64,000 bases of DNA from UBA6059 sp965227155. GTDB taxonomy: Bacteria > Bacteroidota > Bacteroidia > Cytophagales > Cyclobacteriaceae. This document shows positions 36,658 to 46,351 of this stretch, in pieces. The stretch covers positions 2,294,001-2,358,000 of the forward strand of contig OZ245731.1 in assembly GCA_965227155.1 (NCBI GenBank), written 5' to 3'. Under the pieces are notes generated by a model that saw only the letters and a program-made list of their open reading frames with translations, was not told the DNA's origin and did not search any database. Every line of letters starts with the position of its first letter. The stretch's first letter is position 1. A program made the translations under genes and the position numbers.

Positions 36658-38262
36658 GTGAAAGGATTGCAGAGTATCATTTTCGCCTTTTGTGCTATTC
36701 TTATTATTTCTTGTGATCCTTCTCCTCAGGAGCCGGCTCAAGTTCAACAAGGATATCAAAGGTATTTTCCTGAAAAAGATTTAGGAGAATTATTTGAGGA
36801 TGTACAGCTTTCGCGTTTATTCAGCGATTCAAAATACTTTGTTGATTTCTCGCCCAAGAGGGCGCCTCAGGAGATTCTTGAGGATTATCAGGCCCAAAAA
36901 GGCAATGCTGACTTTGACCTCAAAGCATTTGTAGACGCCAATTTCGATTATCCGGCTGAGCCCGACACAAAACCGCTGGATCAAAAAGCTTCATTGGAAG
37001 AGCATATCCCTAATCATTGGGACTACCTTACCCGATCAAGTGACAATATCAATGGCTATTCTTCTTTACTCCCTTTGCCTGATCCTTATGTGGTGCCGGG
37101 AGGAAGATTCAGGGAGATCTACTACTGGGATAGTTATTTTACCATGATAGGGCTAGGTGCCACAGGTCGTACTGATTTGCTGAAAAGCATGCTGAATAAT
37201 TTTGCTCACCTTATCGAAGATGTAGGCTTTATCCCCAATGGTAACCGTACATACTTCTTAGGCAGATCACAGCCCCCATTCTTTTCTTCAATGGTAAGCC
37301 TCTATGCTCAGTATGAAGGGGACTCAGCAGCTTTAAAATACCTGTCTGCTATGCAGAAGGAGTACAACTTTTGGATGGATGGTGCAGAAAACCTTATGGA
37401 AGATGGACAGGCTTACAAGCGCGTAGTGAGGTTGGGCGATGGACTTATACTAAACCGGTATTACGATGAATATGCAGAACCTAGACCAGAATCTTATGCC
37501 GAGGATATCGAATTAGCCGAGGAAATGCCGGAAGAAGCACAGGAAGAGCTGTATAGGAATATAAGGGCCGCCTGTGAATCAGGTTGGGATTTTAGTGCAA
37601 GATGGTTTGCACAGGGCACTGATTTTTCTACCATCATTACCACACAGTTGCTGCCAGTAGATTTGAATAGTCTATTGTATCATGTGGAGGTTAATTTATC
37701 AAAGCTTTATCGCTTACAGGGCGATGTGGCGCTTTCTGATGACTACAGTCAAAAGGCGGAGCGCCGGAAAGAGGCGATACAAGCTATATTCTGGAATGAA
37801 GAGGCCGGCATGTTTACAGACTATAATTTTACAACGCAGGAACTTTCCAATATAAAGACATTGGCAGGTGGCTACCCGCTCTATTTCCACATCAGCACGG
37901 ATGATCAGGCAGCGTCAGTTGCCAAAGTGATAGAGACCGAGTTTTTACTCCCGGGAGGGGTCACCACTACTTTGATAGAGTCGGGTCAGCAATGGGATTA
38001 CCCTAATGGCTGGGCACCCTTACAGTGGATAACCATCAAAGGATTGGAGCATTACAACCATGATGAGCTGGCTAGCCAAATCATCACAAACTGGCTGCGT
38101 ACCAACAGAAAGGTATTTGATAATACCCAGAAGCTAATGGAGAAGTATAATGTGGCTGATACCACTTTGATAGCCGGAGGCGGGGAATACCCAACTCAAG
38201 ATGGCTTTGGCTGGACAAATGGAGTGGCCATTGCCTTGATCAAAGGGACTACCATATACTAA
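36658..38262 (+). CDS. treA: GH37 trehalase, exported lipoprotein
   Basis: 534 residues from a GTG start at 36658 that gives a lipoprotein signal (LIISCDPS). It hydrolyses alpha,alpha-trehalose to two glucose molecules. Both trehalase signatures are present: PGGRFREIYYWDSY at 147-160 and QWDYPNGWAP at 445-454. The catalytic acid is D311 in ESGWDFSARW and the base is E510 in GGGEYPTQDGFGW, by comparison with E. coli TreA. An insertion of acidic residues (AEDIELAEEMPEEAQEE) lies near 280-297, just before the catalytic Asp. Glucose released here would feed the ROK kinase and cupin isomerases. It is the last gene of the second train; no hairpin terminator was seen after it. Confidence 0.93.
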   Translation: MKGLQSIIFAFCAILIISCDPSPQEPAQVQQGYQRYFPEKDLGELFEDVQLSRLFSDSKYFVDFSPKRAPQEILEDYQAQKGNADFDLKAFVDANFDYPAEPDTKPLDQKASLEEHIPNHWDYLTRSSDNINGYSSLLPLPDPYVVPGGRFREIYYWDSYFTMIGLGATGRTDLLKSMLNNFAHLIEDVGFIPNGNRTYFLGRSQPPFFSSMVSLYAQYEGDSAALKYLSAMQKEYNFWMDGAENLMEDGQAYKRVVRLGDGLILNRYYDEYAEPRPESYAEDIELAEEMPEEAQEELYRNIRAACESGWDFSARWFAQGTDFSTIITTQLLPVDLNSLLYHVEVNLSKLYRLQGDVALSDDYSQKAERRKEAIQAIFWNEEAGMFTDYNFTTQELSNIKTLAGGYPLYFHISTDDQAASVAKVIETEFLLPGGVTTTLIESGQQWDYPNGWAPLQWITIKGLEHYNHDELASQIITNWLRTNRKVFDNTQKLMEKYNVADTTLIAGGGEYPTQDGFGWTNGVAIALIKGTTIY

Positions 38263-38479
38263 TCCTGCTTTAGCCATTTGATATTTGCCGTGGATTGTGT
38301 ACTCAAAATCTACTCATATTTTTATTTCGGCAAGTGGAGAGGTCAAATCAAGAGCAAGTGGATTATTCTATTGACAATGTAAGATTAAACTATCGCTTTT
38401 AACCATTCAGTATTGGTATTTAGGGATTGATCAAAAGTCTTTTCGTGATGCTACCGGGTTCAGCTAGTTTGGAGCCTGG

Positions 38480-40690
38480 ATGAAATATTTATATACCCTC
38501 TTATCGCTTTTCTTTATTGGAGTAGTTTCCGTTGCTCAGCCTTCTGGCGACAAAGTGCTCTATGTCAAAAAAGCTGTTGATCAGATTAAGCTCGATGGCA
38601 TCATTGATGAACAAACCTGGACTGAAGCGCAAGTCACCGGAGATTTTCATCAGGTTTTTCCTTTTGATTCCTCTATGGCTATTGCCAAAACTGAGGTCAT
38701 GATGGCCTATGATGAAAATTTTCTCTACGCTGTAGGAAAAATGTATGATACCATTCCGGGTAAGAACATCATCACATCACTGAGAAGGGATTTTCAAGGG
38801 CCTGAGATAGATGGCTTCCACCTCACGCTTGACACCTTCGCTGACAACATCAACGCTTTCAATTTCGCGCTCAACCCCTACGGTGTACAGCGAGAGGGCC
38901 TGATTGTAAATGGTGGTAATGCATCCATAGATGTATCATGGGATAATAAATGGTATAGTTCCGTAAAAGTACATGATGGCTTTTGGGTGGCTGAATTTGC
39001 TATACCACTTAAAACTTTACGTTACAAGGAGGGCTCCGACCACTGGCGAATCAATTTTATGAGAATTGATAATAAGCACAACGAAAGATCAGCCTGGGCG
39101 CCAATTCCCCGTGGTTTCAGATTATCGTCTTTGGCATTTTCCGGCGATTTGTATTTCGACAAGCCACTTAAAAAGCCCGGTACCAATGTTTCTATCATTC
39201 CTTATGTGGCAGGTAGCTCGTTGAGTGATTATGAAACCGGAGATACCGGCAACTACGATGTTTCAGTGGGTGGTGATGCGAAAATTGCTGTGACCCCATC
39301 TTTAAACCTTGATTTGACTTTCAATCCGGATTTCAGCCAGGTAGAAGTAGACAGGCAGCAAACGAATTTGTCTCGGTTTGAGCTGTTTTTTCCTGAGCGG
39401 AGGCAGTTCTTTTTGGAGAATGCTGACCTTTTTGGAAATTTCGGAGGAAGGAATACCCGACCCTTTTTTAGCAGGCGGATTGGTATCGCTGAAGATACTA
39501 CCAGTGGCACCAATGTACAGAACAGGATTAATTTTGGCATGCGCCTGAGCGGGAAAATCGACAATAATTGGCGTATTGGCTTGCTCAATATGCAAACCGA
39601 TGCGGTGGAGGAGAGTGGTATTCCGGAAACCAATTATGGTATGGCCGTTATTCAGCGTAAAATTGGAGGTAATAGCGATATATCAGCATTCTGGGTCAAT
39701 AAGCAGGCCCTCTTTTATAACAGGGAGAAGGCATATGCAGAAGATCCTTCGAATTTCAATCGGGTATTTGGTCTGGAAGGCAACCTACGAAGCAAAGATG
39801 GCAAATGGCGAACGAGTGGGTTTTATCATCAATCCTTTGATGAAAGTGAGAAAGATGAAAACTATGCCTTCGGTGGGTCATTAAATTATCAAACACCGGA
39901 ATGGGAGCTTTTTAGCCTTGTCAGAGGTGTAGGAGCAGGATATAATGCGGAGGTGGGCTTTGTGCCAAGGACAGATTTTATGCGGTATGCAGGCAATTTT
40001 TCTCGTAACTTCTATCCTCGCTCTAAATTGATCAACAGACACGGACCAACTGTTGATACTGATATCACCTGGAATGACACCTATGGTAAGACTGATCATG
40101 ATGTAAATCTGATCTATGAGGTCGCCTTGCAAAACCAGTCAAGCTTCAGAATACAAGGTCGCTACGATTATACTTACCTCTTTGATCCATTTGACCCCAC
40201 CAATACAGATGGTGCAGAACTGGCGGCGGATACAGAATTTGAATACTATAGCTTTCGCTGGCGCTATGCCTCCAATAACCGAAAGCTTTTCTTTATAGAA
40301 TTTAATGGACAGGTTGGTGAATATTTTAATGGCCGAATCAATAGAATCAATGGCAGCCTGAATTACAGGATCCAGCCAGTTGCTATTTTGTCTCTTGATT
40401 ATGACCTCAGTAAAATTGATTTGCCTGAGCCCTATAATGATGCCGATTTAATACTGGTAGGACCAAGGTTTGATTTTACTTTTAGCAGGTCATTATTTTT
40501 CACCACACTGCTTCAGTACAATAATCAAATTGATAATATTAACTTGAATGCTCGCCTTCAGTGGCGTTTTAAGCCGGTTTCTGATTTTTTCCTGGTCTAT
40601 ACGGATAATTATTTTGCCGAAAACCCACGGTTCATGAATACCAAAAACAGGGCCATCGTATTTAAGCTAACCTATTGGCTTAATCTTTAA
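38480..40690 (+). CDS. CBM9-like / DUF5916 outer-membrane beta-barrel protein
   Basis: 736 residues with a signal peptide (ending VSVAQP). Residues about 28-215 resemble family 9 carbohydrate-binding modules (IKLDGIIDEQTWTEA, VMMAYDENFLYAVGKMYD, HWRINFMRID). Residues about 230-736 form DUF5916, a predicted beta-barrel (DFSQVEVDRQQTNLSRFELFFPERRQFFLEN) with alternating strands to the C-terminal LTYWLNL. The family is common in Bacteroidota and of unknown function; outer-membrane location is inferred. It is separated from trehalase by 217 bases with no hairpin and no recognised promoter, so membership in the sugar locus is uncertain. Confidence 0.85.
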   Translation: MKYLYTLLSLFFIGVVSVAQPSGDKVLYVKKAVDQIKLDGIIDEQTWTEAQVTGDFHQVFPFDSSMAIAKTEVMMAYDENFLYAVGKMYDTIPGKNIITSLRRDFQGPEIDGFHLTLDTFADNINAFNFALNPYGVQREGLIVNGGNASIDVSWDNKWYSSVKVHDGFWVAEFAIPLKTLRYKEGSDHWRINFMRIDNKHNERSAWAPIPRGFRLSSLAFSGDLYFDKPLKKPGTNVSIIPYVAGSSLSDYETGDTGNYDVSVGGDAKIAVTPSLNLDLTFNPDFSQVEVDRQQTNLSRFELFFPERRQFFLENADLFGNFGGRNTRPFFSRRIGIAEDTTSGTNVQNRINFGMRLSGKIDNNWRIGLLNMQTDAVEESGIPETNYGMAVIQRKIGGNSDISAFWVNKQALFYNREKAYAEDPSNFNRVFGLEGNLRSKDGKWRTSGFYHQSFDESEKDENYAFGGSLNYQTPEWELFSLVRGVGAGYNAEVGFVPRTDFMRYAGNFSRNFYPRSKLINRHGPTVDTDITWNDTYGKTDHDVNLIYEVALQNQSSFRIQGRYDYTYLFDPFDPTNTDGAELAADTEFEYYSFRWRYASNNRKLFFIEFNGQVGEYFNGRINRINGSLNYRIQPVAILSLDYDLSKIDLPEPYNDADLILVGPRFDFTFSRSLFFTTLLQYNNQIDNINLNARLQWRFKPVSDFFLVYTDNYFAENPRFMNTKNRAIVFKLTYWLNL

Positions 40691-40797
40691 AAATTTGATC
40701 ACTAACCGGGTCTGTCATTCAAAGCTAATCAAGTAATTATCCAAGGATTCCCAAATAACTTGTATTTTAGCATAGAGCAAGTTTCAAAAGCTTTTAT

Positions 40798-41658
40798 ATG
40801 AGTATTCAAAAGCCCGGGCCATTTGATCTGTTAGGTTATCTGCTTTTTTTGGCATTGATATATACGCTTTTCTATATCATACCGCTTCCGGAAAAAGAAG
40901 AGTTTACTATCGTATATGATGATGTGCCGGAATTTAATGGCACTACAGTGGAGGAAACAGAAGAGGGGTATCAGGTTTGGGATGAAGAAACCTATGATGA
41001 ATACCAAAGTGAGAATGAAGTAGTCAATCAAAAAATGTCTGAAAAGGATAATGTTTTTGAAGATGAAACGGATGCTAATACCAAACCTGAAGGGAATAAT
41101 CAGGAAGAGCAAGCTGATTCTAATCAGGCACAGAAGCTGATAGAAAACGGTTGGCGAGAGGCGGAAAAAACAAAGAAAAGAGGGGTAGTTGATATTGCAA
41201 ATACAGAAGAGCCCTTTAAGGCTCTCAATCAGAAAACAAACCTATCAGCGGAGGCCTATTTCGATGAATTTGCAAGGATTTACAGGCAGGAAAAAGTAAA
41301 AGGTGAGAAGCCTGAAATACGCTCCGATGTGGTCATTCGCTATTATCAAAAAGATAAGGACGGCAGAAAAATATATACTCTCGAAAAATTGGGATTCTAC
41401 ATCCATGAAAGACCGACCAGTGAGCGGTTTGATGATTTTGCTTCTAATGCCATCTACTATGGGGCCAGTGTTTCTGCTATTGATATCAAAATGGTTACTT
41501 ACACCTTGATGCAAAATGGTGTGGACATCAAAGTGATAAAACCATCCCAATTTTCAGAGGATTGGAAATCACAATCCATAGAAATAGGAACCGACGATAC
41601 TGCCATCAATGCGCCATCCATTACACTGGAAGGGTTACGGCAAATGAATATTCGCTAG
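40798..41658 (+). CDS. Single-pass membrane protein of unknown function
   Basis: 286 residues. A hydrophobic segment at about 10-27 (LLGYLLFLALIYTLFYII) anchors the protein. It is followed by a very acidic, low-complexity linker (about 35-115, rich in Glu, Asp and Asn) and a folded domain (about 150-286) beginning EAYFDEFARIYRQEK with ..IYTLEKLGFYIHERP. I recognise no family. No signal cleavage site is evident, so the bulk probably faces the periplasm. It is 8 bases from the convergent Dabb gene. The start follows TTGTATTTTAGC, which is similar to but not an exact Bacteroidota promoter element. Confidence 0.65.
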   Translation: MSIQKPGPFDLLGYLLFLALIYTLFYIIPLPEKEEFTIVYDDVPEFNGTTVEETEEGYQVWDEETYDEYQSENEVVNQKMSEKDNVFEDETDANTKPEGNNQEEQADSNQAQKLIENGWREAEKTKKRGVVDIANTEEPFKALNQKTNLSAEAYFDEFARIYRQEKVKGEKPEIRSDVVIRYYQKDKDGRKIYTLEKLGFYIHERPTSERFDDFASNAIYYGASVSAIDIKMVTYTLMQNGVDIKVIKPSQFSEDWKSQSIEIGTDDTAINAPSITLEGLRQMNIR

Positions 41659-41665
41659 TCCATAT

Positions 41666-42079
41666 CTAAGCTACAGACTCTGAATCATAAATCTGTACTT
41701 TGGTCCAGAGATTGCTGGTTTGGTCAATAAAGCTTAGATGCTCCGGGTGGTCCTGGTAAATATCATGTCCTTCCCTACCGTCAAATGTGACTACTATGGC
41801 AAAAGTGTAGCTATTATCCACAATATCTCTTGGCGTATTGGCAGGAGTACCTACATGGTAGCTTCTGATTACGTCTACTCTATTTAAGAAAGCTACGAGA
41901 TTTCGCAGAAAGGTTTCCCTGGCCGCGGCATCTTCAGGGTTTTTCATCCAAAAATATACTACATGCACAAAGCTGCCGCCCACACTGGGTACCTGCGGTA
42001 GCGTAAATCCTAATAATGGTGCTAAGCCAAGTGCACCCAGGGTTCTTTTGAGAAAGCTCCTTCTTTTTGTACTGCTCAT
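41666..42079 (-). CDS. Dabb (stress-responsive alpha/beta barrel) domain protein, Tat-exported
   Basis: 137 residues from the ATG at 42079 (a TTG two codons upstream is rejected). A Tat-type signal KRRSFLKRTLGALGLAPLLG precedes one Dabb ferredoxin-like domain: FVHVVYFWMKNP at the start, then FAIVVTFDGREGHDIYQDHP and HLSFID. Dabb proteins form dimers and are linked to stress or to small-molecule cyclisation in other organisms. An exported form with a Tat signal is common in Bacteroidota, and its role is unknown. It is convergent with the preceding gene and divergent from the DsbA-like gene. Confidence 0.85.
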   Translation of the reverse strand: MSSTKRRSFLKRTLGALGLAPLLGFTLPQVPSVGGSFVHVVYFWMKNPEDAAARETFLRNLVAFLNRVDVIRSYHVGTPANTPRDIVDNSYTFAIVVTFDGREGHDIYQDHPEHLSFIDQTSNLWTKVQIYDSESVA

Positions 42080-42154
42080 GATCAATAATTGGTATTTTAG
42101 AAAAGTTAGCTAATAAAATTGAAACAAAATGGAAGATTTGGGGTAACCAATACC

Positions 42155-42796
42155 ATGCAAAAGCTTTTATACATTTTTGATCCGCTTTGCGGATGGTGCT
42201 ATGGATTTAGCGAGTCGATTCACAATTTCTGGAATAACAGGAAAGAAGAGATGGAATTTGAGGTGTTAACCGGTGGCATGGTAACTGGTGCTCGAGTAGG
42301 TTCTATCAGCCAAATTGCAGGGTATATTTCTAGTGCCTACAAAAATGTGGAGGAGACTGCTGGTGTGCAGTTTGGAAAGGCGTACCTCGAAGGGTTGCTG
42401 AAAAACGATTCAGTGGTTATGGATTCTGTACCGCCTAGTAAGGCTGTGGAGGTGGTGAAGCAACTGAACCCTGCTATCCAGATACCATTCGTCCATGCCC
42501 TTCAAAAAGCGCATTATTATGAAGGCATGGATTACAACGCAGCGTCAACCTATCAATATTTATGTGAACTGTTTAATCTGGATAGCGATCGGTTTGTCGA
42601 ATTGTGGAATTCTGAGGAAATAGCTTATAGTACCAACCAAAACTTCCAGTGGTCATCGCAAGCAGGCATTTCGGGTTTTCCGACAACTCTGTTGGAGTAT
42701 CAGCAGCAGTATTACCTTTTGGCGCAGGGTTTTCTGCCGCTTGATCAATTGGAAGAGCGGTTGGCTAAGGCTTTAGCCGCTGCTGAGTCTGCCTAA
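42155..42796 (+). CDS. DsbA family protein (FrnE-like)
   Basis: 213 residues from the ATG at 42155; a TTG 12 codons upstream is unlikely because the thioredoxin strand LLYIFDPLCGWCYGF begins at once. The active-site pair is C12-G-W-C15. A helical insertion (about 60-140) and a cis-proline region GFPTT near 180 are as expected for DsbA-like folds of the COG3531 type. No signal peptide is present, so it is probably cytoplasmic. It could be a thiol-disulfide oxidoreductase or an isomerase of small molecules. Its stop codon overlaps the convergent META gene by 4 bases. Confidence 0.85.
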   Translation: MQKLLYIFDPLCGWCYGFSESIHNFWNNRKEEMEFEVLTGGMVTGARVGSISQIAGYISSAYKNVEETAGVQFGKAYLEGLLKNDSVVMDSVPPSKAVEVVKQLNPAIQIPFVHALQKAHYYEGMDYNAASTYQYLCELFNLDSDRFVELWNSEEIAYSTNQNFQWSSQAGISGFPTTLLEYQQQYYLLAQGFLPLDQLEERLAKALAAAESA

Positions 42797-43581
42797 TCCT
42801 GCGGTTTTGTGCGATTGTAGATGGCCAGTTGCTGGTCTTCCTGATATAAAACCAATTGATTCTTTTTTATTGTAAATCGGCTTACGCGACCTAATGCTTG
42901 CACCAGTGTTTCCTCCAAAGGGCTGGGGCATGCCATTCTTGTGGTTCTAATATTAGAAAAAAACAACCTTTCCCCTTCGATAGCCAGGGATCCAGAGATG
43001 TTATTGCAGCCCGCATTGCCATCAAAGCTTTTATCAAAGGGACTTATATTTAAATATGGAGTTTCCCTGAGCCCATTTTCCTGGTGAATAATATTACCCT
43101 GTACCATTTCAAGTTCCCAGCGGCCGGTCAGCCGGTAATCGGGTACATATTCTCCACAACCGGTGTAATTGGTGAGGCTATTGCTGTCTGAATTCCGGTA
43201 GGCAGCAGTAACGATATGGTCGAACATCTGACCTGACATGGTATCTTGACAAGAATCGGGTCTTATGGTAATGGTAAGCCTTTGCCCATCGCCTTCCAGT
43301 GTATATCTTTTAATACCACCAATTTGCTGTTGTTCTTGCCACTGCAATTTGATTTCTGCCGCATCCGGTGCAGGTGTAAATTGCACAATGCTATCCTGTA
43401 GTAGATTGATCGACCAGAAAGGCTCCTGACCCAACGCATAAAAATTGATTGCAGCCAGCGATTTTTTCACCAGGAAAGTAGTGTCTTCAATGACGATTGG
43501 GATTTGTTCCTCCTTATTTTCTGATGGTTTGCAGCTACAAATAGCTAACACGACAAATGACAGTACTATAATATGTTTCAT
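42793..43581 (-). CDS. META domain lipoprotein
   Basis: 262 residues with a lipoprotein signal (LAICSCKPS). Residues about 45-145 form an NlpE/COG3650-like domain (YALGQEPFWSINLLQDS, CQDTMSGQMFDH). Residues about 150-255 form a META domain (LTGRWELEMVQGN, ISPFDKSFDGNAGCNNISG, RTTRMACPSPLEE). META proteins such as HslJ are linked to stress resistance and envelope integrity. It is upstream of nothing obvious, and is convergent with the DsbA-like gene. Confidence 0.85.
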   Translation of the reverse strand: MKHIIVLSFVVLAICSCKPSENKEEQIPIVIEDTTFLVKKSLAAINFYALGQEPFWSINLLQDSIVQFTPAPDAAEIKLQWQEQQQIGGIKRYTLEGDGQRLTITIRPDSCQDTMSGQMFDHIVTAAYRNSDSNSLTNYTGCGEYVPDYRLTGRWELEMVQGNIIHQENGLRETPYLNISPFDKSFDGNAGCNNISGSLAIEGERLFFSNIRTTRMACPSPLEETLVQALGRVSRFTIKKNQLVLYQEDQQLAIYNRTKPQD

Positions 43582-43605
43582 GCCAAAGACTTAAGTATCA
43601 ATAAT

Positions 43606-43632
43606 AAAAAAAGCCGCGGCAAAATCGCGGCT
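43606..43632 (-). terminator. Intrinsic terminator after clpB
   Basis: Read leftward, AGCCGCG (43632-43626) pairs with CGCGGCT (43618-43612) around a 7-base loop and is followed by a T-run, seen as A bases at 43606-43612. It lies 23 bases after the clpB stop. Confidence 0.88.
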
Positions 43633-43654
43633 CTTCTCAAAATTTTATGAACAC

Positions 43655-46267
43655 TTAAATTTTAACCTCATCCAGGTTTATAAATTCTATCTCCTTATTG
43701 TCATCCAGGGTAATGCCAACCACTGCATCTTTAGAGATCTTTCCGGATAGAATTTCCTTTGACAACTCGTTCAAAATCTTTCTTTGCATAATGCGCTTCA
43801 ATGGTCGTGCCCCAAATTGAGGATCGAAACCAGCCTTACCGAGATAGTCAAGCACATCATCAGAAGCCTCAATTTTAATACCTGAGTCCGCCAGGCGTTT
43901 CTGGATAATGCTAAACTGTATGCCCGCAATTTTGCGTATGTCCTGTTTACTCAATGGAGTGAACATGATGGTTTCATCTATTCTGTTGAGAAACTCCGGG
44001 CGTACCGATTTCTTCAGCAAATCGAAGACCTTATTTTTTGTGTCTTCCATCACTGCATCCTGGTTCCATTCTTCCATTTGCTCAAAAGCTTCCTGAATCA
44101 ATGTGCTACCGATATTGGTGGTCATGATGATGATCGTATTTTTAAAATTGGCAATACGACCCTTGTTATCAGTTAGCCTGCCATCATCAAGTACCTGAAG
44201 CAATATGTTGAAAACATCAGGATGTGCCTTTTCTATCTCATCCAGCAAGATCACACTGTAAGGCTTTCTTCTGACTGCTTCGGTTAATTGGCCACCTTCA
44301 TCATAGCCCACATAACCGGGAGGAGAGCCGATCAGCCGGCTTACAGCATGGCGCTCCTGATACTCGGACATATCGATGCGCACCATTGCATTTTCATCAT
44401 TGAAAAGGTACTCAGCCAGTGCCTTGGCTAGCTCGGTTTTACCTACCCCTGTGGTACCTAAAAATATAAAGGAACCAATGGGTCGCTTGGGATCCTGCAG
44501 GCCTGCACGGCTCCTTCGCACTGCATCGGACAAGGCCACAATAGCTTCTTCCTGACCTGCCACCCTTTTGGAAAGCTCTTTTTCAAGGAAAAGCAATTTC
44601 TCACGCTCGCTTTGTAGCATTTTGGAAACCGGAATGCCCGTCCATTTGGCTACCACTTCGGCGATATCTTCAGCATCTACTTCTTCTTTGAGCAATGAGG
44701 ATTCTCCCTGCATTTCCTTGAGCTTTTTCTTAAACTCCTCTGCTTTTCGCTCACTTTCAGTGATTTTGCCGTACCGTATCTCTGCTACCCGACCATAATC
44801 GCCGGCACGCTCTGCCTGCTCAGCTTCCTGCTTATATTTTTCAATATTTTCTTTTTCCTGCTGCAAGCCCTGAATAACTGATTTTTCATTTTCCCATTTA
44901 GCGCGTATGTCTTTACGCTTTTCTTCAAGCTGGGCTATCTCTTTATTCAAATCTTTCTCTTTGTCCTTATCCTTCTCTCTACGGATCGCCTCGCGCTCAA
45001 TCTCCAGCTGCATGATTTTTCGGTTGAGCTCATCCAGCTCCTCTGGCAAAGAATCAATTTCTATACGAAGCTTAGAAGCTGCCTCATCCATCAGGTCAAT
45101 GGCTTTGTCCGGTAAAAACCGGTCTGAGATATAGCGATCAGACAATTCCACCGCCGCTATCACGGCATCATCTTTTACCCGCACCCCATGGTGTACCTCA
45201 TATTTGTCTTTGATACCCCGTAAGATTGAAATGGCATCTGTGGGTGATGGTTCGTCTACCATCACTGCCTGGAACCGGCGCTCAAGGGCTTTGTCTTTCT
45301 CAATATATTTCTGATACTCCTTCAGCGTAGTGGCGCCGATTGCATGCAATTCTCCACGGGCCAGGGCAGGTTTTAACAAGTTAGCGGCATCCATAGCGCC
45401 TTCACCGCCACCTCCGGCACCAATTAGAGTGTGGATTTCATCGATAAAAAGGATAATCTCTCCGTCACTATCGGTCACCTCTTTGATCACTGCCTTAAGA
45501 CGCTCCTCAAATTCACCTTTGTATTTAGCACCGGCGACCAGCAGGCCCATGTCCAATGAGATCAGGGTCTTACTCTTTAGGTTTTCCGGCACATCGCCAT
45601 CCACAATGCGCTGCGCCATCCCTTCTACTATGGCTGTTTTACCAACACCCGGCTCACCCAATAGAATTGGATTATTTTTAGTTCTTCGGGAGAGTATTTG
45701 CAGCACCCTGCGTATTTCTTCATCGCGACCAATGACAGGATCGATTTTCCCCTGGCGAGCACGCTCCACAAGATTGATAGAGTATCGTTCAAGGGATTTG
45801 TATTTGTTTTCGGCATTCTGATCAGTTACTTTATTGCCACCCCTCAGTTCCTCGATAGCTTTTTTTAAGGGCTTCTCGCTGATGCCAAAGTCCTTAAGCA
45901 TCTGGGCAATTTTTTCATTGCCTTTTAAGATGCCCAACAATACATGTTCTATGGCCACAAACTCATCCTTGTAGCTTTTCATAGATTCAGTGGCCTTTTG
46001 CAAAGCCGCCGCAGTGTCGTTGGCCAGGTAAGGTTGCTGGCCACTTACTTTGGGGTAGCCATTGATGATGGCTTCCACCTTGTCATTGATGGCATCTTTG
46101 CTGATCCCAAGTTTTTTGAGAATGAAATGGATGACATTGTCATCAACTGCAAAAATAGCCTTCAATAAATGCCCTGGTTCGATAGCAGGTTGCTGTTGGC
46201 CCAAAGCTATTTCTGCTGCTTTGTTGATGGCCTCCTGCACTTTGATGGTATATTCCTTGAAGTTCAT
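43655..46267 (-). CDS. clpB: ATP-dependent chaperone ClpB
   Basis: 870 residues, the full ClpB length. It is the Hsp100 disaggregase that works with DnaK to rescue aggregated proteins in the cytoplasm. Elements in order are a Clp N-domain (about 1-145), NBD1 with Walker A GEPGVGKT near 203-211 and Walker B LFIDEIHTLIG, the ClpB-specific coiled-coil middle domain (about 405-530; rich in Glu/Lys, with AERAGDYGRVAEIRYG), NBD2 with Walker A GTTGVGKT near 601-609, and a C-terminal domain ending FINLDEVKI. It is a single gene with its own terminator. No CIRCE element lies upstream, but two GACAA-N-TTGTC palindromes do. Confidence 0.98.
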   Translation of the reverse strand: MNFKEYTIKVQEAINKAAEIALGQQQPAIEPGHLLKAIFAVDDNVIHFILKKLGISKDAINDKVEAIINGYPKVSGQQPYLANDTAAALQKATESMKSYKDEFVAIEHVLLGILKGNEKIAQMLKDFGISEKPLKKAIEELRGGNKVTDQNAENKYKSLERYSINLVERARQGKIDPVIGRDEEIRRVLQILSRRTKNNPILLGEPGVGKTAIVEGMAQRIVDGDVPENLKSKTLISLDMGLLVAGAKYKGEFEERLKAVIKEVTDSDGEIILFIDEIHTLIGAGGGGEGAMDAANLLKPALARGELHAIGATTLKEYQKYIEKDKALERRFQAVMVDEPSPTDAISILRGIKDKYEVHHGVRVKDDAVIAAVELSDRYISDRFLPDKAIDLMDEAASKLRIEIDSLPEELDELNRKIMQLEIEREAIRREKDKDKEKDLNKEIAQLEEKRKDIRAKWENEKSVIQGLQQEKENIEKYKQEAEQAERAGDYGRVAEIRYGKITESERKAEEFKKKLKEMQGESSLLKEEVDAEDIAEVVAKWTGIPVSKMLQSEREKLLFLEKELSKRVAGQEEAIVALSDAVRRSRAGLQDPKRPIGSFIFLGTTGVGKTELAKALAEYLFNDENAMVRIDMSEYQERHAVSRLIGSPPGYVGYDEGGQLTEAVRRKPYSVILLDEIEKAHPDVFNILLQVLDDGRLTDNKGRIANFKNTIIIMTTNIGSTLIQEAFEQMEEWNQDAVMEDTKNKVFDLLKKSVRPEFLNRIDETIMFTPLSKQDIRKIAGIQFSIIQKRLADSGIKIEASDDVLDYLGKAGFDPQFGARPLKRIMQRKILNELSKEILSGKISKDAVVGITLDDNKEIEFINLDEVKI

Positions 46268-46351
46268 ACTTATATATTTTTTTAATTAAAGTCTATCCGT
46301 TGCTAGAGACTGCTCAAATTCAAAACCAAACTGAGAATTGTACTATTTTAA

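Noticed and set aside
45330..45821. 163-codon open frame on the plus strand opposite clpB
   Set aside because: It is the antisense shadow of the ClpB ATPase region, with low-complexity Ser/Arg sequence and no start signal.
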